From assembly GCA_028708945.1 (NCBI GenBank), contig JAQVXV010000005.1, positions 1 through 64,000 of the forward strand: DNA of 64,000 nt, read 5' to 3'. Position numbers and translations under genes: made by a program. Shown one piece after another: positions 61,005-64,000 of the stretch; the stretch's first letter is position 1; the number at the start of each line of letters is the position of its first letter. The notes beneath the pieces are model-generated. The model was given only the letters and a program-made list of their open reading frames with translations, did not search any database and was not told where the DNA came from. Source of the DNA: Bacilli bacterium (GTDB lineage Bacteria; Bacillota_I; Bacilli_A; RF39; UBA660).

Positions 61005-62297
61005 ATGAATAAGTTTATTAAATCAACAATTATATTAGTTATTGGGGGCTTTATAACTAAGTTATTAGGAATGGTTATAAAAATAGTGATAACTAGATTA
61101 TTAGGTACCGAGGGTATTGGTATTTATATGTTAGCAATGCCAACATATACTCTTTTTATTGCCCTAGCGCAATTAGGAATGCCTATTGCAATATCTAAAT
61201 TAGTATCTGAAAATAAAAGAAATAATAAAAATTTGTTATTTTCATCATTACCAATTTCTTTTATTGTAAATGCTTTAATTTTAATTTTTTTGCTTTTTTC
61301 ATCTAAATATATTGCTGTTAATCTATTACATGAAGAAAGATGTTATTACACTATATTTTCAATCGGTTTTGTACTACCTTTTATTAGTATTTCAAGTATA
61401 TTAAGAGGTTATTTTTTTGGTAAAGAAAAAACTTTCCCACATGTTATTTCTAATATTGCCGAAGATATTGTAAGACTTATAACACTTGTAATAGGAATTC
61501 CAATGTTTTTAATTCAAGGATTAGAATATGCTATTGCTTTTGTACTACTTTCTAATATTATAAGCGAACTAGCATCTATTATTATATTATTACTTTTTAT
61601 TCCAAATAAATTTAATATAAAGAAAAAAGATATAATTCCAAATGTTAAAAATGTAGAAGATATTTTAAGTATAAGTTTACCTAGTACAGCATCTAGAATT
61701 ATTGGAAGTATTGGCTACTTTTTAGAACCTATTATTTTAACTTATGTTCTATTAAAAGTAGGATACTCTAATACATATATAATTCATGAGTATGGAATCA
61801 TAAATGGTTATGTATTACCATTGTTACTACTTCCCTCTTTTTTTACAAGTGCTATCTCACAAGCTTTACTACCAGTAATTAGTACAAATTACATTAAAGG
61901 AAATTATCATTATATAAAAAAGAAAATAAAACAAGCTATTGGTATTTCATTAATAATAGGAATTCCAACGACATTATTTTTCTTCTTTTTTGCAGATATT
62001 CCTTTAAAGGTAATTTATGGCACTGATTTAGGAATAAATTATATTAAAATACTAGCACCTATATTCTTATTACATTACATTCAAAGTCCATTAATAACGA
62101 GTCTACAAGGTATCGGAAAGGCTAAGGAAGCTTTTATTGGTACGACAATTGGAATAACTTTAAGGATATTTATACTTTTTATTTTCTCACATTTTAAGAT
62201 AGGTCTTTATGGATTAGTAATGGCAACCAGTTTTAATATTATATTTAATACTTTGTACGATTACTTTAAAATAAAAAGAGCATTAAAAAAGACATAA
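61005..62297 (+). CDS. SpoVB/MurJ-type polysaccharide flippase (MOP superfamily)
   Basis: The 430 residues form about 12 membrane segments with the family start GGFITKLLGMVIKIVITRLLGTEGIGIY, AQLGMPIAISKLVSE, and SILRGYFFGKEKTFPHVISN. SpoVB-like flippases move lipid-linked precursors across the membrane; a lipid II or teichoic role is likely. It is about 90 residues shorter than typical SpoVB. It begins 20 bp after helD with no obvious strong ribosome site. Confidence 0.88.
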   Translation: MNKFIKSTIILVIGGFITKLLGMVIKIVITRLLGTEGIGIYMLAMPTYTLFIALAQLGMPIAISKLVSENKRNNKNLLFSSLPISFIVNALILIFLLFSSKYIAVNLLHEERCYYTIFSIGFVLPFISISSILRGYFFGKEKTFPHVISNIAEDIVRLITLVIGIPMFLIQGLEYAIAFVLLSNIISELASIIILLLFIPNKFNIKKKDIIPNVKNVEDILSISLPSTASRIIGSIGYFLEPIILTYVLLKVGYSNTYIIHEYGIINGYVLPLLLLPSFFTSAISQALLPVISTNYIKGNYHYIKKKIKQAIGISLIIGIPTTLFFFFFADIPLKVIYGTDLGINYIKILAPIFLLHYIQSPLITSLQGIGKAKEAFIGTTIGITLRIFILFIFSHFKIGLYGLVMATSFNIIFNTLYDYFKIKRALKKT

Positions 62298-62307
62298 ATG
62301 TCTTTTT
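62285..62307. terminator. Bidirectional terminator between convergent genes
   Basis: AAAAAGACAT / ATGTCTTTTT with a very short loop and A/T-runs lies between the flippase gene and the thioredoxin-fold gene. Its arms match those of the phage and host terminators at 7536 and 8321. Confidence 0.8.
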
Positions 62308-64000
62308 ATCCAATCGGTATAATACTTAAATTTATATCGATATTATCATCAAGTTTGATTGCTTTTTCATCTGTTGCATAATATAAATCATATGTACTTT
62401 CTTTCTTTTCTTCATCAGTTATATTTTGTTTAATATAGAAGAAATCATCATCAAACTCTATTGGTAAATATAAATCTTTATCTAACTCTTTACCTTCACC
62501 ATTATATATAACATAAGATGAATTTATATTTTTTAAATAAAATAATGAATTTCCTACTGAATATGCTTGAACTACTTGTTCAGCAACTTTCTTAGAAGAA
62601 CTTCTAGTAATTTTAAATAAATTTCCTTTATATTCACTGTCACAATCTACAACTAAATATGTTGCATATGGAGATGATGACATTGAACAAATAGAATCAA
62701 ATGCATCTTTTTCTTTTAAGTTATCCGATAATGCAAAAGTGTTTCTTGTAATCTTATCATCTGTTTGATAATATATGTTATTTAAATATGAATCATATGA
62801 TAAAAATTGTAAGTCAGTATAATTAATATCTGTTTTGATTGTTTTACCAGAATTTGTTCTAGTTAATACTAGTTTTAAATTATAGTATAAATCATCTGCT
62901 GATGTATTTATATAATCAAAGTCCTCTGGTAATACAAAGCTCAATTGATAATTCGCATTTTCAATTTTACTAACATCTCCAGCATATAATAACCCATCGG
63001 CAAATTTTTTAACTTTAGTATTATATATATATGTATTTGAAACTAAAAATAATAAATCAGGTGAATAATTAGTTCTAGTAGGATTCACATATTTGAATTT
63101 TGAAGCGAATACTCCATTTTCTTTTAAGAATTTATTTGCTGCTGCTTCATCTAAATATCCAATATTTTTGTTAATAACTTTACCATTTTTTGTAACTGCT
63201 AAAGTTGGTGTTCCAAATTCAGAAGCTTCAATTTTAAGTAAATCTAACATTTCATAAACAACATCTGATTCATTTGCAGTACTGTTTATATATACATATG
63301 AGAACTCTTGAGTCTTACTAATGCTTTCAAAAACTTTATCCATTTCAGCACAGTATGAACAACTTGGTTTTCCGAAGTAGAATAAAACAGTTTCTTTATT
63401 GTTCATCAAAGTTTTAAACTCATCAAGAGTAATTTTGTTTTCTTTTAATGCCTTCATTCCAGGTTCATATTCTTTTAATTTTTCTTCATCTATTTGAAAA
63501 TAAATAATTGATTCATCAGTTTTAATATAATTCGTTAGATTATCTGCCACTAATCCTGATGCATTATATAAACTAGTTAATTTTTTATCGTTTTCAACTA
63601 AATAAACTACCTCTTCACCAACTACATAATATGTGCCTTTAACATTTTCAGCTATTACTTTTGATTTTAAGGTCGTTGCATTAAATTCACTTAAGGTAGA
63701 TTCTGAATTAGTATAAAATATTTTATTACCAGTTTTAGTTATATCAAAAAATTCAACATCTTCTGTAATCTTTGTTTTTTTATCTAATGAATAATATATT
63801 AACTCTTTATTTTTAATATAATAAACATTTTCTTTAACCACACGATAATCTGTAACATCTGCTTCAATTAAAACTTTTTCTTCTGGATTAATAAAAGCTT
63901 TTTCTAAATCTATCTTATATAAATCAAAACTATTTTTATTTATATCATCAATAAAATATACTTTATCTTCTTCTATATAATATAATGTTGTAGATGGATA
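62306..64000 (-). CDS. Thioredoxin-fold surface protein, 5' end outside window
   Basis: The reading frame stays open to the right window edge, past a GTG at 63841, so the true start is upstream and at least 565 residues are encoded. The visible part has beta-propeller-like strands (KITEDVEFFDITKTG, KSKVIAENVKGTYYVVG), a thioredoxin-like insert with FYFGKPSCSYCAEMDKVFESI (CxxC), and a C-terminal run of strands with two more cysteines. A membrane anchor is likely in the missing N-terminus. It may help thiol chemistry outside the cell, but this is inference. Confidence 0.7.
   Translation of the reverse strand, partial: YPSTTLYYIEEDKVYFIDDINKNSFDLYKIDLEKAFINPEEKVLIEADVTDYRVVKENVYYIKNKELIYYSLDKKTKITEDVEFFDITKTGNKIFYTNSESTLSEFNATTLKSKVIAENVKGTYYVVGEEVVYLVENDKKLTSLYNASGLVADNLTNYIKTDESIIYFQIDEEKLKEYEPGMKALKENKITLDEFKTLMNNKETVLFYFGKPSCSYCAEMDKVFESISKTQEFSYVYINSTANESDVVYEMLDLLKIEASEFGTPTLAVTKNGKVINKNIGYLDEAAANKFLKENGVFASKFKYVNPTRTNYSPDLLFLVSNTYIYNTKVKKFADGLLYAGDVSKIENANYQLSFVLPEDFDYINTSADDLYYNLKLVLTRTNSGKTIKTDINYTDLQFLSYDSYLNNIYYQTDDKITRNTFALSDNLKEKDAFDSICSMSSSPYATYLVVDCDSEYKGNLFKITRSSSKKVAEQVVQAYSVGNSLFYLKNINSSYVIYNGEGKELDKDLYLPIEFDDDFFYIKQNITDEEKKESTYDLYYATDEKAIKLDDNIDINLSIIPIG

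Noticed and set aside
1..64000. tRNA or rRNA genes, CRISPR arrays, insertion sequences
   Set aside because: Reading both strands I saw no tRNA-like TTC-loop context outside genes, no transposase and no regular repeat/spacer array.

Overview
The window is a stretch of a very AT-rich bacterial chromosome with Firmicutes/Bacilli-type gene content: T-box leaders, a fused SecDF, a 6S RNA between aspS and tcdA, and YlbJ, YlbL, SpoIVB and ComN homologues. TGA is used as a stop codon, so this is not a Mycoplasma-type code. The best guess (inference only) is an uncultured gut Bacilli lineage of the RF39/Mollicutes-related kind with a streamlined genome: the SMC and HelD are short and several sporulation-associated proteins stand alone.

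Region 1 (about 776-8245) is the standout: an apparently complete filamentous-phage (inovirus) provirus of about 7.4 kb inserted at a dif-like XerCD site. A 24-bp perfect direct repeat bounds it; the left copy lies in a 28-bp dif-like site and the right copy keeps only one recombinase arm. On the minus strand it carries, in transcription order, a small possible ssDNA-binding protein, a 57-aa major coat protein candidate, small membrane proteins and peptides, a catalytically dead serine-recombinase-like protein, a pIII-like adsorption protein, pVI-like membrane proteins, a Zot/pI assembly ATPase and a Rep_trans initiator. A G/C-armed hairpin just upstream of rep looks like the nick site. A divergent Cro/C1-type repressor and a three-operator array form a lysogeny switch. 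A 650-bp non-coding, hairpin-rich segment flanked by a 16-bp inverted repeat may be the packaging/second-strand origin or a structured RNA.

Region 2 (8.4-12.9 kb) holds three predicted surface or secreted proteins with no assigned function, one with Ig-like plus calcium-binding-type repeats. Region 3 (12.9-22.4 kb) is housekeeping: argS with an arginine T-box, xseAB, nusB, mutS, and two sporulation-family proteases (SpoIVB-like, YlbL-like). Region 4 (22.4-30.0 kb) is YlbJ and a type IV pilus/competence pseudopilus locus: two prepilin-like proteins (one fused to an ALK-like glycine-rich domain), the assembly ATPase, the prepilin peptidase and a PilC with a bizarre repeat-built N-terminal extension.

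Region 5 (30.1-39.8 kb) has the yqfQ-like, trmK, rpoD, dnaG cluster, surface proteins, and comEC/comEA. Region 6 (39.9-48.0 kb) has a SEDS protein, peptide deformylase, an arylsulfotransferase, htpX-lemA and smc. Region 7 (48.1-59.0 kb) is a Bacillus-like block read on the minus strand: comN-secDF-rel-dtd-permease, then T-box-hisS-aspS, 6S RNA and tcdA. Region 8 (59.1-64 kb) has a HelD-like helicase, a SpoVB-type flippase and a thioredoxin-fold surface protein cut by the window edge.

Functionally, PilB/PilC/PilD-type genes, pseudopilins, ComEA, ComEC and ComN together predict natural DNA uptake. Type IV pili are also the usual receptors of filamentous phages, so the provirus and the pilus locus may be biologically linked.
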